From Flavobacterium celericrescens (GTDB lineage: Bacteria; Bacteroidota; Bacteroidia; Flavobacteriales; Flavobacteriaceae): a stretch of 64,000 bases of DNA. Of this stretch, positions 24,336-35,000 are shown piece after piece (the first letter of the stretch is position 1; every line of letters starts with the position of its first letter). The notes beneath the pieces were generated by a model. That model was not told the DNA's origin and made no database searches. It was given only the letters and a program-made list of their open reading frames with translations. Location: the NCBI RefSeq assembly GCF_011392075.1, contig NZ_JAAJBV010000002.1:62001-126000 (forward strand). The letters run 5' to 3'. The position numbers were made by a program, and so were the translations under genes.

Positions 24336-25176
24336 ATTCTGTGTTTTTTTGTTTGTTGTCCATTTCTGCTAAAGTTTCTAATAAAGAATTAGTAGGTTTA
24401 GATAATAAATCTTCTATGAAACTTGGAACTTCATCAATAGAAGGAAATTCAGAATCTTTTTGCATTCTTGACCAATGAATTTTTAATACTCTAGACCAGC
24501 TTTTTTCTTCATAATCTTCGTTAGATAATTTATAACAAGCATGTATTAATGCGGGTTGTAGCAAAGAAGAAATTAGTAATTTTTGATAGTCTGGATTTTC
24601 AGAAAATTGTTTTAGTGCATCGAATTCTTTAATTGGTAATTCAATTACAATGCTATCACCAGAATAAATATATTGGACCCTTTTTTCAGTATTATTATTA
24701 GATGATCTTATTTTTATGATACTATCTAAACTAGTACCATTCAAATCTAATTCAAAATTATATTCACCCAAATAAGCTAAAATTTCACCTTTCTCTACAT
24801 AAAAATCTAAATCTCTTAGTTCTTTTTTGATTGCTTGATTTTTATAATTCGGTAAATCTATATTTGCTATTACTAATAAAACTACTTCAACCTTATTTTT
24901 TAGATAATCTAAGGGTATACTTATGTTGAATTGAAATTCTTGTTCAAATACTTTTCTGAACATTGTATGTGTACAAAAAATCTCAGCAATTACTTTAGCT
25001 TCATTTTTTTGTATCATATCAATTATTTTTTCATTATTCCCAAAATTGATTTCTTCAGAAGTAATTATAAAATTGTTATTTTCAATCTTATTTTCAATAT
25101 TACAGATTGGTTTAAAATCGTAATAATCTGGATCACCAAACACAGGATGTCCAAATTTATATCCATTAATTTTCAT
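24328..25176 (-). CDS. Defence-operon protein of unknown function (282 aa)
   Basis: A soluble mixed alpha/beta protein starting MKINGYKFGHPVFGDPDYYDF. The first 150 residues alternate strands (VEVVLLVIANIDL, ILAYLGEYNFELDL). The C-terminal half is helical and acidic (SFIEDLLSKPTNSLLETLAEM). No motif is recognised. It overlaps both neighbours (11 bases with the GHKL gene, 8 with the DUF6339-like gene), which points to a partner of the ATPase produced in fixed ratio. Confidence 0.72.
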   Translation of the reverse strand: MKINGYKFGHPVFGDPDYYDFKPICNIENKIENNNFIITSEEINFGNNEKIIDMIQKNEAKVIAEIFCTHTMFRKVFEQEFQFNISIPLDYLKNKVEVVLLVIANIDLPNYKNQAIKKELRDLDFYVEKGEILAYLGEYNFELDLNGTSLDSIIKIRSSNNNTEKRVQYIYSGDSIVIELPIKEFDALKQFSENPDYQKLLISSLLQPALIHACYKLSNEDYEEKSWSRVLKIHWSRMQKDSEFPSIDEVPSFIEDLLSKPTNSLLETLAEMDNKQKNTEFE

Positions 25177-26854
25177 CTAATACCTCTTTAATTTCTTTTA
25201 ACCTAATAGCATGTTTCAGTGTGTCTTCCAAAATAATTACTACTTCATTTACTCCTGAATTTAAATTTAGAAATAATCTATTTCCTTCAAATTTACCCTG
25301 AGAAGTAGAAGAAATATTAATAATTTCACGACCAGTTTTATCATCAGAACCAACAAACACTTCAAAATCAATTTTATTATTAGATTTTTTAGAATTCATT
25401 GTAATGATATATTTATAACTACCGTTCTCTTTAATTGCTCTACTACGAAGCCAATGAAAAGATTTAGGTGTGTAATCATTTTGAGGTTTTAGTATTTTTG
25501 GGGGTTTTATTTTTTCTTGAGTTTTGTCATCATTCTTTTGAAGTCCACTTTTACTACTTTTTAAACCTGGCAGATTTAATAATTTATCAAATTCTGGAAT
25601 TGTAATTTCATTACCTTGTTGATCACCAACAAAATCTTTAATACAATCGGATTGAAATTCATTTAAAAAATCCAATGCTTTTTTACCATTTGGATCTTTC
25701 CAGTTCCCTTTTCTCCATTCAGTATGCGTTGCATTTTCAAGTTTTTTTAAAATTTCATTTCCTTTGTCATCATCACAAATGAAAACACCACAATACCCTC
25801 TGTATAATTTAGAAGGATCTTTAAAAATTAGCATTTTTGAATTTCTGAAGTTAGAAATTCTACCTTGATATTCTTCATTCTTAGCTATGACAAATTTTAC
25901 ACTACCTAGAATTGGAATTTCTTTTGCATACTTTTTATTTGAACAATTATTCCCTAAATAAGTTTCTATATATGGTCTAGGATTTGGATTGTTGTTATAT
26001 TGTCCAGATTCATAAATACTAGGGTATAATCTTAAAATTTCATTATAGATGTTGTCTTTATTAAATTCTTTTTTGTCAATAGTAACAATTAGATCTCCTT
26101 CAAGAATAGCAAGCCAAAAGTTATTAACCAGTTCTTTTTCCATTATTGATTGTTTGTCTGGTTCATCCCATACACCAAGTATAAATGCGGAAGTACCTGA
26201 CTCATTTCTAGAGAAGATTGATGGTATTAACTCTTTTTCTGTTATTGGATTAAAATCATTACTAAAGTAACCTTTATAGTTTAATAATTCACCATCTTTA
26301 TAATGGGTTGATATTCTGGATATTCCTTGAAAAAGTATGCTTTTGTTTTCATGAAAAATGGATGTAACAAATATACTATGTAGATAAGAAGCCGCAAAGT
26401 AAGCCGCTTTTCCCATACCTTTTGAACCAGCAGAACCAGCAGAGCTTTTTGTTGATACATTTCTTGAATGTGCAAAAGAATCAAAAGAGGTTTTAAGTTC
26501 CATACCTTTTGTGTTATAATCTGCGATTTCAAGGCAAGTATAACTATCTTTTTCGATTGCATTACACATAGTATCAATCAATTCTAAATCGTCATTATTA
26601 GCTTTTTCCCATTTTTTACAACCAAATAAATGACTTTCAATTTCCGCTATGCTAGGAAATAAAGATTTATCAATTTTAAAATAATTAAATTCAATTTTTA
26701 CAGGCTCTAATTCATTTAACCTTGCATCCAATGAATTTTGAATAGCTTCTCTTACAACAGATTGGTATCTAGTTTTATCAAATAATTCAATATCCCCATC
26801 ACGAATACCCTGAAAGTCATCACCTTGCGTTAGTTTTTTAAAATGCCATTTCAT
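25166..26854 (-). CDS. GHKL-type ATPase of the defence operon (562 aa)
   Basis: The N-box REAIQNSLDAR lies near residue 36, a G1-like LEIADYNTKGM follows, and the G2 region SAGSKGMGKAAYFAAS lies near residue 140. These are the ATP-binding elements of the GHKL superfamily (Hsp90, MutL, gyrase B, histidine kinases). No phospho-acceptor or membrane helix is visible, so it is not a sensor kinase. MORC- and MutL-like GHKL ATPases clamp DNA or act as conformational switches, and members occur in several defence systems. It follows the helicase gene after 64 bases and is coupled to the next gene. Confidence 0.82.
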   Translation of the reverse strand: MKWHFKKLTQGDDFQGIRDGDIELFDKTRYQSVVREAIQNSLDARLNELEPVKIEFNYFKIDKSLFPSIAEIESHLFGCKKWEKANNDDLELIDTMCNAIEKDSYTCLEIADYNTKGMELKTSFDSFAHSRNVSTKSSAGSAGSKGMGKAAYFAASYLHSIFVTSIFHENKSILFQGISRISTHYKDGELLNYKGYFSNDFNPITEKELIPSIFSRNESGTSAFILGVWDEPDKQSIMEKELVNNFWLAILEGDLIVTIDKKEFNKDNIYNEILRLYPSIYESGQYNNNPNPRPYIETYLGNNCSNKKYAKEIPILGSVKFVIAKNEEYQGRISNFRNSKMLIFKDPSKLYRGYCGVFICDDDKGNEILKKLENATHTEWRKGNWKDPNGKKALDFLNEFQSDCIKDFVGDQQGNEITIPEFDKLLNLPGLKSSKSGLQKNDDKTQEKIKPPKILKPQNDYTPKSFHWLRSRAIKENGSYKYIITMNSKKSNNKIDFEVFVGSDDKTGREIINISSTSQGKFEGNRLFLNLNSGVNEVVIILEDTLKHAIRLKEIKEVLDEN

Positions 26855-26918
26855 AATTTATACTAGATTTATCTATTGTTTTTTAACTATGTTAATTTAT
26901 AATTTTATGACTTAATTT

Positions 26919-29900
26919 TTAATTATTTAATTGATTTTCAACAGCTATTATTACTTCATTTTTTTGATTATCAACTCTTTTTAGAATTTTATCTAAGTAA
27001 TCATCTCCAAAGTGATTTCTAACCCAATTTATTTCGTTTGTTAGTGCTTGAATCTCCTTCTCACTAGATTTAGGATTGATTGATTTTCTTCCTAATCTTC
27101 CTAGTGTTCGGATTGAAAGGGTATGATATTTTTTTAAATCTTTGATTAACATTTTTACAAAATTTGCTAAGTTTTCTTCGTTACCTGGTAATAATTTTAA
27201 ATATACTTTTAAATTATCTAAAGCTTTGGATTCTAAAGCAATATCACTTCTACCTGTTTTATAGTTAGGTTTGAAGTTTTTAATGTTTTCGTAATTATTC
27301 CAAAAATCTTTTGAAAGGGGTAATTTATTTTCTTCAAATTCGCATTGTGTATTAATCAATAACTCTTCAAAAGTTACTTCTTTAATATTTGTATTTACAT
27401 CTTCTTCATTTTCGATAATTTGAGCGAATAAACTCAATCCTTTTTTTCTCAATACATTTAATTGATATTTATCAAATCCCTTAGCTGTTTTGACTCTCGA
27501 GGGAAGGTTGCTAATTTTTTTGATAACTTCGGGATATTTGTTCTCGATATCTTTGTATGTGTTACGAATATGAGTTGATGTATTTATTTCTCCTCCTTCA
27601 TCCGGATTTTGATTTAATTTATTGAATAACCCTGATGCAGTTGGTTCTTCTTCTTCGTCAAACATCTTTGCATCTTCCCCTAATGAACTATGAATTAGGA
27701 ACATTTTTTGAGCAGCAATTTCTCTAGACTTAACAATATCAGCACCAATTTCAGATGGGAAGAAGTTATAAATGTGTAATTCATCAAAAACTTTTGTTCC
27801 AATACGATTAATACGACCTACTCTTTGAATAACTCTTGTTGGATTCCAAGGAATATCGTAATTGATAATTACTCCTGCACGGTTTAAATTGAACCCTTCA
27901 GAAAGTTTATCACTCGTTAATAATATGTCGAAATGATTTGTTTGTCCGTCTTTTCTTTGCGCATTGAAATCTGAATTCAGACTTTTAGCCAATTCTTTTG
28001 AAACCTTACCATCACAAACTAATAATCGCATACCGAATTTCTCACGGAAATAAGGCTCTAAATGCTTAATAGTATCAACATATTCTGAAAACAATATGAC
28101 TTTTCTGTTTTTGTCTTTTTCTAAAATAGATTGTATTTCATTTGCTATACGTTCTCTTTTTGGGTCGTTTTCTACAATTTTTAGTTTTTTTAGTTGGCTT
28201 TGAATTTCTTGAAAAACTAAAATATCACTTTCAATATGTTCCAAAAATTCAGTTCTTCTTTGGAAATCGTTAATGTCATAAACTGTATTGTTTTTTGGAA
28301 CTTTTTTATTTAATAAATCTTTAGAATACTCGCTTAAAATTCTATCAATATCATCTTCATCATATGACTTAATTTTGTCAATTAAACCTCTGTCTAATAT
28401 GTATTTGCCATTAGACTTTTCAATGAAATCACGTACTAAAATATGCACTTGCAAAAAACGATCTATTGATTGACTGAATGCACCAAATGAACTTTCGAAA
28501 CGCTTTACTAATAAACGTCTCATAAAGTCAAATAAGTTTTGCTGTTGTTGGAATTGTCTATTGCCTTGTTCGTCTAGTTGATCCTCGTCTACAATTTTTT
28601 CATAACTGAAAGGTTGATAAATTGCTCCTTTGAATCTGCCGTTTTCTTCAAAATATTCATTTAATATTCTGTCATAAAATGTATTTTGTTCATGTGATAA
28701 ATGATAAAATAATTCAACTGGGTCTTTAACGGTAGATAAATCACCAACCTCTGCTTTATAAACGTAATCTTCTTTTAAATCTAAACGATTTCTTCTAATT
28801 ACTACAGAGGAAATTATATTCTTAATTTGATTTGCCAATAATTTAGTTTCATGTCTTACCACGTTAACGTCTATGGGTAATTCCTTAGCTAACATAGTGC
28901 GATATAATGTTTCGGCTTTTTGACGCTTTGCTGGCTTATTAGAATTCCAGTTTTTGATTATGTCTGAAAGACGTTTGTATTTATAATTGAATGCCCTGAA
29001 TAATCCTTCTAAGTTGTCATCAATTGTGATACCTGATTTACCAGGTACAATAAATAGTTTTAATAATGAAAATATATCCGCAGGTGAATTATTGAATGGT
29101 GTAGCTGTCAATAAAATTACGGTTCTGTCTCTACAGATGGTAAGTAAAGATTCGTAATCTGCGGAATCTTGATTCCTAAAATAATGTGCTTCGTCGACAA
29201 TAACAACTTCGATTCCTTTTGTTTGAATAGTATCTGCTAAATCTTCTAATTTTCCTCTACTTTCTACTTCCCAATCATACAATTTAAATTCGTTAATATA
29301 ACCCCACCAACCTGTATTGTATGTTTTATCACCCATTAATCCTGGAGGACAAATAACCATTCCTCTTTTGCCTAAGTTTTTAGCTATTAGAGAGGCAATT
29401 ACTGATTTGCCCAAACCTACTACATCGGCAATAATTACACCGTTGTATTCCTCAATAATAGACAATGCTTGATTTACTGCATCGGTTTGATAGCTGTATT
29501 TTTTATATCCTATTTCTTCCAGAAGATTTTCTACTTCGGGTTTTATTTGTTTTTGTTGTTGTAGGTCTAAATAGGTTTTTAGAATTAAAACATAGGCTTC
29601 AAAAGGTGTTACTGAAGCTGCTTGTGATTTGTGCTGAATGAATTGTATCAAAAACTCTTTTCTGTTTTCGATTTCTGAAATTGGAATAGCTCGTTCCCAA
29701 AGTTCATCAAAATAGTTTTCAGCTTCGGTAAAACCATAATCTTTTATTTCTACATTGAATTCTTCTTGACCTGATAATCCTGCACGTGTTAAATTACTAC
29801 TACCTGTAATAAACTGCCCTGTCATGGCTTGTATCTCTGCCTGTTCTTGGTTTAAACGGAATAGGTATAACTTAGCGTGGTTTGAATTTTCGGTTTTGCG

Positions 29901-30278
29901 AATGATTAATCGCTTTTCGTTTAGCATTTGCAAAAAGAACTCTACTTGATTGTAGAATGCTTCTGTATCCATTTCTTCATTGTTAATGGCATTGCCCATA
30001 GAAGTCATGAATTGATTGAATAGGTCGTCTTGTGACTGTTCCTCTTCTTGACTACCGTGTTCTACAATTTTATTTAAGATTTGATCTACTTGAAGACCAA
30101 CCAATAATTTTAGTGTTAGGTTTTCGTTCTTTTTTAAGTTTTCAAAAAGTTCTTGCCAACCTGAAAAGTAAAAGAACCCTACTAAAAATTTAAGCTCATC
30201 ACTAATGCCGATTAATGTATTTAATCTTCCTTTTAATGATTTATTGGTTTTATTATTGGTTATGAAATTGTTTGCCAT
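26919..30278 (-). CDS. PLD-family nuclease fused to SNF2/DEAD-like helicase (1119 aa)
   Basis: The N-terminal part (about residues 20-200) contains a phospholipase-D-type half site, NHAKLYLF followed by GSSNLTRAGLSGQEEF, as in HKD nucleases. The helicase core follows: Walker A in ADVVGLGKSVIASL (about 285), DEAH in VDEAHYFRN, LLTATPFNN, and motif VI QRVGRINRIGT (about 815). Such fusions are restriction-like effectors that translocate on and cut DNA. With the methyltransferase of the same operon it is the likely restriction arm, which is inference. The C-terminal 250 residues are helical and unassigned. Confidence 0.88.
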   Translation of the reverse strand: MANNFITNNKTNKSLKGRLNTLIGISDELKFLVGFFYFSGWQELFENLKKNENLTLKLLVGLQVDQILNKIVEHGSQEEEQSQDDLFNQFMTSMGNAINNEEMDTEAFYNQVEFFLQMLNEKRLIIRKTENSNHAKLYLFRLNQEQAEIQAMTGQFITGSSNLTRAGLSGQEEFNVEIKDYGFTEAENYFDELWERAIPISEIENRKEFLIQFIQHKSQAASVTPFEAYVLILKTYLDLQQQKQIKPEVENLLEEIGYKKYSYQTDAVNQALSIIEEYNGVIIADVVGLGKSVIASLIAKNLGKRGMVICPPGLMGDKTYNTGWWGYINEFKLYDWEVESRGKLEDLADTIQTKGIEVVIVDEAHYFRNQDSADYESLLTICRDRTVILLTATPFNNSPADIFSLLKLFIVPGKSGITIDDNLEGLFRAFNYKYKRLSDIIKNWNSNKPAKRQKAETLYRTMLAKELPIDVNVVRHETKLLANQIKNIISSVVIRRNRLDLKEDYVYKAEVGDLSTVKDPVELFYHLSHEQNTFYDRILNEYFEENGRFKGAIYQPFSYEKIVDEDQLDEQGNRQFQQQQNLFDFMRRLLVKRFESSFGAFSQSIDRFLQVHILVRDFIEKSNGKYILDRGLIDKIKSYDEDDIDRILSEYSKDLLNKKVPKNNTVYDINDFQRRTEFLEHIESDILVFQEIQSQLKKLKIVENDPKRERIANEIQSILEKDKNRKVILFSEYVDTIKHLEPYFREKFGMRLLVCDGKVSKELAKSLNSDFNAQRKDGQTNHFDILLTSDKLSEGFNLNRAGVIINYDIPWNPTRVIQRVGRINRIGTKVFDELHIYNFFPSEIGADIVKSREIAAQKMFLIHSSLGEDAKMFDEEEEPTASGLFNKLNQNPDEGGEINTSTHIRNTYKDIENKYPEVIKKISNLPSRVKTAKGFDKYQLNVLRKKGLSLFAQIIENEEDVNTNIKEVTFEELLINTQCEFEENKLPLSKDFWNNYENIKNFKPNYKTGRSDIALESKALDNLKVYLKLLPGNEENLANFVKMLIKDLKKYHTLSIRTLGRLGRKSINPKSSEKEIQALTNEINWVRNHFGDDYLDKILKRVDNQKNEVIIAVENQLNN

Positions 30279-30350
30279 TCTTTTAGTTACGTTTATTAAC
30301 TTATCTATTTTTTAAAATATTGATATGTTTTGTTTTCTTGTGTTAATCAA

Positions 30351-30803
30351 TTATTGTTCTTGATTGTTTAAATGATTTGTTTTAGCCTCAATTATTTTCA
30401 TTTTTAATTCGATGCTAAAATCATCTTCATAAATGAATGAAGTAATTATTTCATGTAATAAATCTCTATCTATTATGTTATCAGCAACATCAACAGCAAT
30501 ATTTTCTATTTCTCTCATGAATCTACCAACTATGAAATCTAATTGATTGATTTCGAAAAAGTAAGCTGTTAAAACAACTGATGCTCTTTTGTTTCCATCA
30601 GAAAACGCATGATTTTTATTTAAGGCATAAAACAAATAAGCTGCTTTATCTTCTATAGTTGGATAATACCCATCATGTTGAACAAAATCTAAAACCGCTT
30701 CCAAATGTCCTTTGTCTTTTATGCCAAATAAACCACCTGATTTTTCTATTATATAGTCGTGTTCTTTGATAGCATATTCTATGTCAAAATAATTGAATTT
30801 CAT
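30351..30803 (-). CDS. Doc/Fic-family protein (150 aa)
   Basis: The Fic motif is intact as HAFSDGNKR (about residues 67-75), in the HxFxDGNKR form typical of Doc (death-on-curing) proteins. The surrounding helices also fit (YLFYALNKNHAF, ASVVLTAYFFEIN). Fic proteins transfer AMP, and Doc transfers phosphate to EF-Tu. No inhibitory motif (S/TxxxE[G/N]) is obvious, so control would come from the partner gene, which ends only three bases upstream. Placement inside the defence operon suggests a guard toxin or regulator. Confidence 0.85.
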   Translation of the reverse strand: MKFNYFDIEYAIKEHDYIIEKSGGLFGIKDKGHLEAVLDFVQHDGYYPTIEDKAAYLFYALNKNHAFSDGNKRASVVLTAYFFEINQLDFIVGRFMREIENIAVDVADNIIDRDLLHEIITSFIYEDDFSIELKMKIIEAKTNHLNNQEQ

Positions 30804-30806
30804 ACC

Positions 30807-31808
30807 CTATCTGTCTTTTAATCTTTTGAACACATCTATGTTTTCATCAATTCTTTCTTCAAGAGTTTTGCTTTTTTCACCTAAGAACCTATCAAAGTCT
30901 GTTTTTGAAACACTATCTATATATTGTTCAAGATTTTCATGTAAAACTTGCCTGAAACCATAATCTCTTGTAGCCATTTTTGTTCTTGCATCGTTGATTA
31001 ATGGTGTAAATAATGGATGTTCTGCAAAGTTTTCAAGAAGATTATCCATTTCTGCCTTAGCCAATTTTCTATTATACTTTAACGACAATGATTTCATTTC
31101 GTGTGCTAAACCATTTTCAAAAGAAGCTATTAATTTTAAAACTTCAGCATACATGGTGTCTCTTACGTTTTCATTTGCTTCTAATTTTAAAACTCTTTTA
31201 TACTCGTCTGCTTTTTCTTTAAAAACACATTGATAAATTTTATCTGTGTAGTATGAGTATTTGAAAGGACCTAAGTCTAAATATTCTTTTAAGGCATTTG
31301 TAAATTCTTTACGATAATGAGGTTCTTTTAATATTGTATTAAAAAAGTCTTCATCTCGTTGGTTGATGTATTTTGTAGAACCTCCTGTTTTTTGGTTTAA
31401 ACTATCTATTACAATATCAAGCATTTTACTTCTTAAAGCTTTTGCCATATCGCTTTCAACTAAAAGCATTCCGATGTTTAAAAACGATCTAAAATTAAAC
31501 ACCCCTAGCTGTGGAGTTCTGCTAGACAAGTTTAGAATATGACCAAATTCTTCTTTGAATTCTTTTAATGATTTACCCTTTAATACATTATAACCGTTAT
31601 GCTTTAGCTCTTTTTCATTATTTTCTAAGTAGCGTTCTATTGTTACAACATCTATTTGATAAAATTCTGCAATTTGCTGTTTTGTGAATACATATTGTTC
31701 TTTAAAATACATACCCGGTATACCTACATAGTCTTGTAATTGCATTATGACTATATAGTTATTTAGAATGTTTTGACGGTCAATATTTGAAACGGTTAAA
31801 TCTTTCAT
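30807..31808 (-). CDS. RhuM-like DNA-binding protein paired with Doc (333 aa)
   Basis: I start at the ATG giving MKDLTVSNIDRQN; the longer frame adds a basic segment unlike the family. Residues about 45-75 (YVFTKQQIAEFYQIDVVTIERYL) look like the N-terminal HTH of RhuM/virulence-type proteins, and SSRTPQLGVFNFRSFLNIGMLL fits that family. The remainder is helical. In many genomes a RhuM-like protein precedes a Doc protein, as here, and is presumed to be its antitoxin or a regulator. Gene order and a three-base gap support pairing. Confidence 0.72.
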   Translation of the reverse strand: MKDLTVSNIDRQNILNNYIVIMQLQDYVGIPGMYFKEQYVFTKQQIAEFYQIDVVTIERYLENNEKELKHNGYNVLKGKSLKEFKEEFGHILNLSSRTPQLGVFNFRSFLNIGMLLVESDMAKALRSKMLDIVIDSLNQKTGGSTKYINQRDEDFFNTILKEPHYRKEFTNALKEYLDLGPFKYSYYTDKIYQCVFKEKADEYKRVLKLEANENVRDTMYAEVLKLIASFENGLAHEMKSLSLKYNRKLAKAEMDNLLENFAEHPLFTPLINDARTKMATRDYGFRQVLHENLEQYIDSVSKTDFDRFLGEKSKTLEERIDENIDVFKRLKDR

Positions 31809-32047
31809 TTTCTGACTTTTTTGTTTTATTTTACTAGCACCTGCTACAAAACTGAGCTCTATTCTTTCTCTTCTTTTGTTACAACACAACAATTTTATTA
31901 CTAAAAATTATTTAAAAAAACAATTATTGTTGATAACTTTTTGATGTTCCCCTCATGAATGAGGGAAACATATTGTGTTATTGTTGAAAAACCCTTATTT
32001 TACTGGTCTTTTGGTTTAGATTATTTTTAGTGATTTTATTCACAATT

Positions 32048-35000
32048 TTAATAAACATAGCTGTTATACTCTTCCTCGCTTAACCCAAACTCTGGATCTA
32101 CTACTAAAACTTCAGCATAACTCAACTCGTAGAGTTTGTAAACCATGAGGTCGATTTGGTTTGCAGTTTCATTTATCTCTAATTTATTTACTATCAGTAA
32201 ATCAATTTCTGATATTAAATTCTCAAATATTTTTTGAACACTGGTACTACATTTAACAATTGGTATCTTTCGTAATTGCTCAGGTTTAATATTGACATCA
32301 TTGAAATAATACGAGAACCAATAGTTAATTAGTTTTGAGTTTAAAATAGCTAGAATGTATTTTAAAGATAAATCTTTAACATTCTCTTTTAAAAGTATAT
32401 TAGACATTCCAGTCCCATTTATGAATTTTTGATCATCAAATGCACAGACTAATCTTTGTTTAAGTTGAGGGTTTCTTATTCGTTGAACTAGAATTTTTTC
32501 ATTATCAAAAATGTAACTAGGTCTTGGTCTATGAAGCCATTCACCATATTTTAAATATTCACCACCCCATTCAATAAAATACTTTGATACATTCTTTCCA
32601 TAAAGCAATTTTCTATGGAATTCTGTTTCTTTATTTTCTGAAGAAAAACTACGAGGTTGGTTCTTTTTCCCATAAGCAATCAAACCTTGCCATATTTCTG
32701 TAAAATCATCTAGAGTTGAAATTACAATATCAATTTTTTTAATTACACTATTGTTTTCTTTAATGTTGAGTACAAATTCATCGTTAAGTTCAAGTAATCT
32801 TTTCTCTTTTTCAATCAAGTCACCGCTTACAAGGAAGTATTCATCATTTGTATTTTTTTTATTTTGAATAAAGAAAATATTGGTATCAACCATTGCCATT
32901 TCGAATACTTTATATAATGTTTTTGAAATTGAAACAAGATTATATTTTTCAAAAATTAATTTTCTTAATTTTTTAAAATAACCTAATCCTGTCCACGTAT
33001 CAGGAACTATGTAGGAATTAATACCATTAGTGTTTAAAAATGATAATCCTTTTTCTATAAAGTATTTATAAATTTCATGCTTACCTTCAACACATTTATA
33101 ATTATTATTAAAATATTCTTTACCAGTTTTAATAATACTACCATAAGGCGGATTCCCAATTACCACATCGAATTTTTCTACCCCAAACATCCAGTCGGGG
33201 TCAAACCAAGCAGAGCTTTCGTTACTGAAAGGTTTCCAAGCTGCTAATTGTTGTGCACGTTTGTTTTGCCCGCCAGCTTTGAGTTCGTTTTTATAAATTT
33301 GCGTTTGTAGTTTCTCAAATTGTTGTTTTAAATTTTCTTTTTCCTGAGGGCTGGCTTGTAAATAAGTGTTTCTTAATTGTTGCAGTTGGTTTTGTAAATC
33401 GGTAGTTTCTCCAAAATCAAAAGCCATCATACCCTCTTTTTTACCTTCGTCTAAACCTATTAAGGTATTGGCAGTTACAAACTTAAATTCTAGATTCGGC
33501 AGTGGTTCAATTCCTCTATTGTCTGCTTTGTCATCAATATTTTCATCAATAATCAACGAAAGGAAACTTCTTAGTTTTGAAATTTCAGCTGCAATAGGTT
33601 GTATGTCCACTCCATAGATAGAGTGCTGTATCACCCCTAATTTACGGGCATAATCACTATTTGAATTTTCAATTTTTTCTTTAAAATCATTCAAATATTT
33701 TGAATCTAATACTTTAGCTGCTTTTTCTACTTGTTTTGCTTTCCACCAAACGGCACCTTTATCTAATTTTTTTAATAAGGCTATAATTTTATGCAAAACT
33801 CCCATAGGGAAAGCACCTGAACCACAAGCTGGATCTAATATTTTAACTTCGCTTAAAGCTTCCAATATGGCAACAGTTTGTTTGTTGTTAAAAGGATTTT
33901 CTGCATCGTCTTTTAACAATATTTCTAATTGCTCTTCGTCTTCGATATTGGTTTTGGTTTTAATGTATTGCAATAATGATTGCTCTACCATATAATCTAC
34001 AATCTCTCGTGGTGTATAGAAACTTCCTGTAGATTTACGAGCACTTTTCTCGGTATCTGGGTCAATCTCTGCCAATAGATTTTCGAAAATGGTACCTAGC
34101 ATTTCAGGGTCGATACTTACCTCAAAATCGTTAATACTGTTTTCATCAATAGTGAAGTTGTATTGTTCTAGCGTTTCGAAAAACTTTAAAAACCAATCAT
34201 TTGGAATATTTAGAGCAAAATTAATCTGATGTATTCCTTTGCTATCTTTTGCGAAAAAGTCATCATCTTGTGCTTCAAATAAACCTCCATTTAAAAATGG
34301 AACTAGTTCGTGTTTATTAGGTAAAACATAAGGTTTTCTGTCTTCCACTTTTTTGTTCAAGACCAAGAAGAATAATTTTTCTAAAATAGCATGGTAGTAG
34401 TTGTGTTGGTCATTATTGACACTTGCTACCATATTTGACGAAAGCCATTCTTCGGGAATTAGTGGAATACCGCTATCTGATTTCTTGTTTTTTAGAAACC
34501 AACAAAATATAGTTCTACCAATTAATCGAACTGCGAATTCTTGATATACTTTTCTGTTTTCTACAGGTGTAGATGGAAGTTTTAAACATGCATCAAAAGA
34601 TTGTTCTTTTTTGTTGATGTTTACTTTACCACCAATAAGACTGTAGAAAGCCGTTGCAATTTCCTCGTAGAATTTTTTGTTTAATTTTTCAACACTAAAT
34701 GCCTCTTGAATATCTTCTAACGAACTAAAATTACAACCGTTGATTCTGTTTTTAAATGTTTTATTCGTTTTTGACGGGTCGACAAAGTAGGTGTAACGTT
34801 TCCAGTTCGTAAACTTTTGTTCTTTATTACCATAATTTTTTCTAATGAATGAAAAACGGAAACAATTGTTTTCATCATAGAAAATGAAGATAGCGCCATC
34901 TTTAAAATCTTCTTTCAGGACTTTTTTAGCAATTTCAAACTGACGTTTTTTTGAGGAACGCTCCGATAGTAAACCGTTAAATTTACATGTAAATACAATT

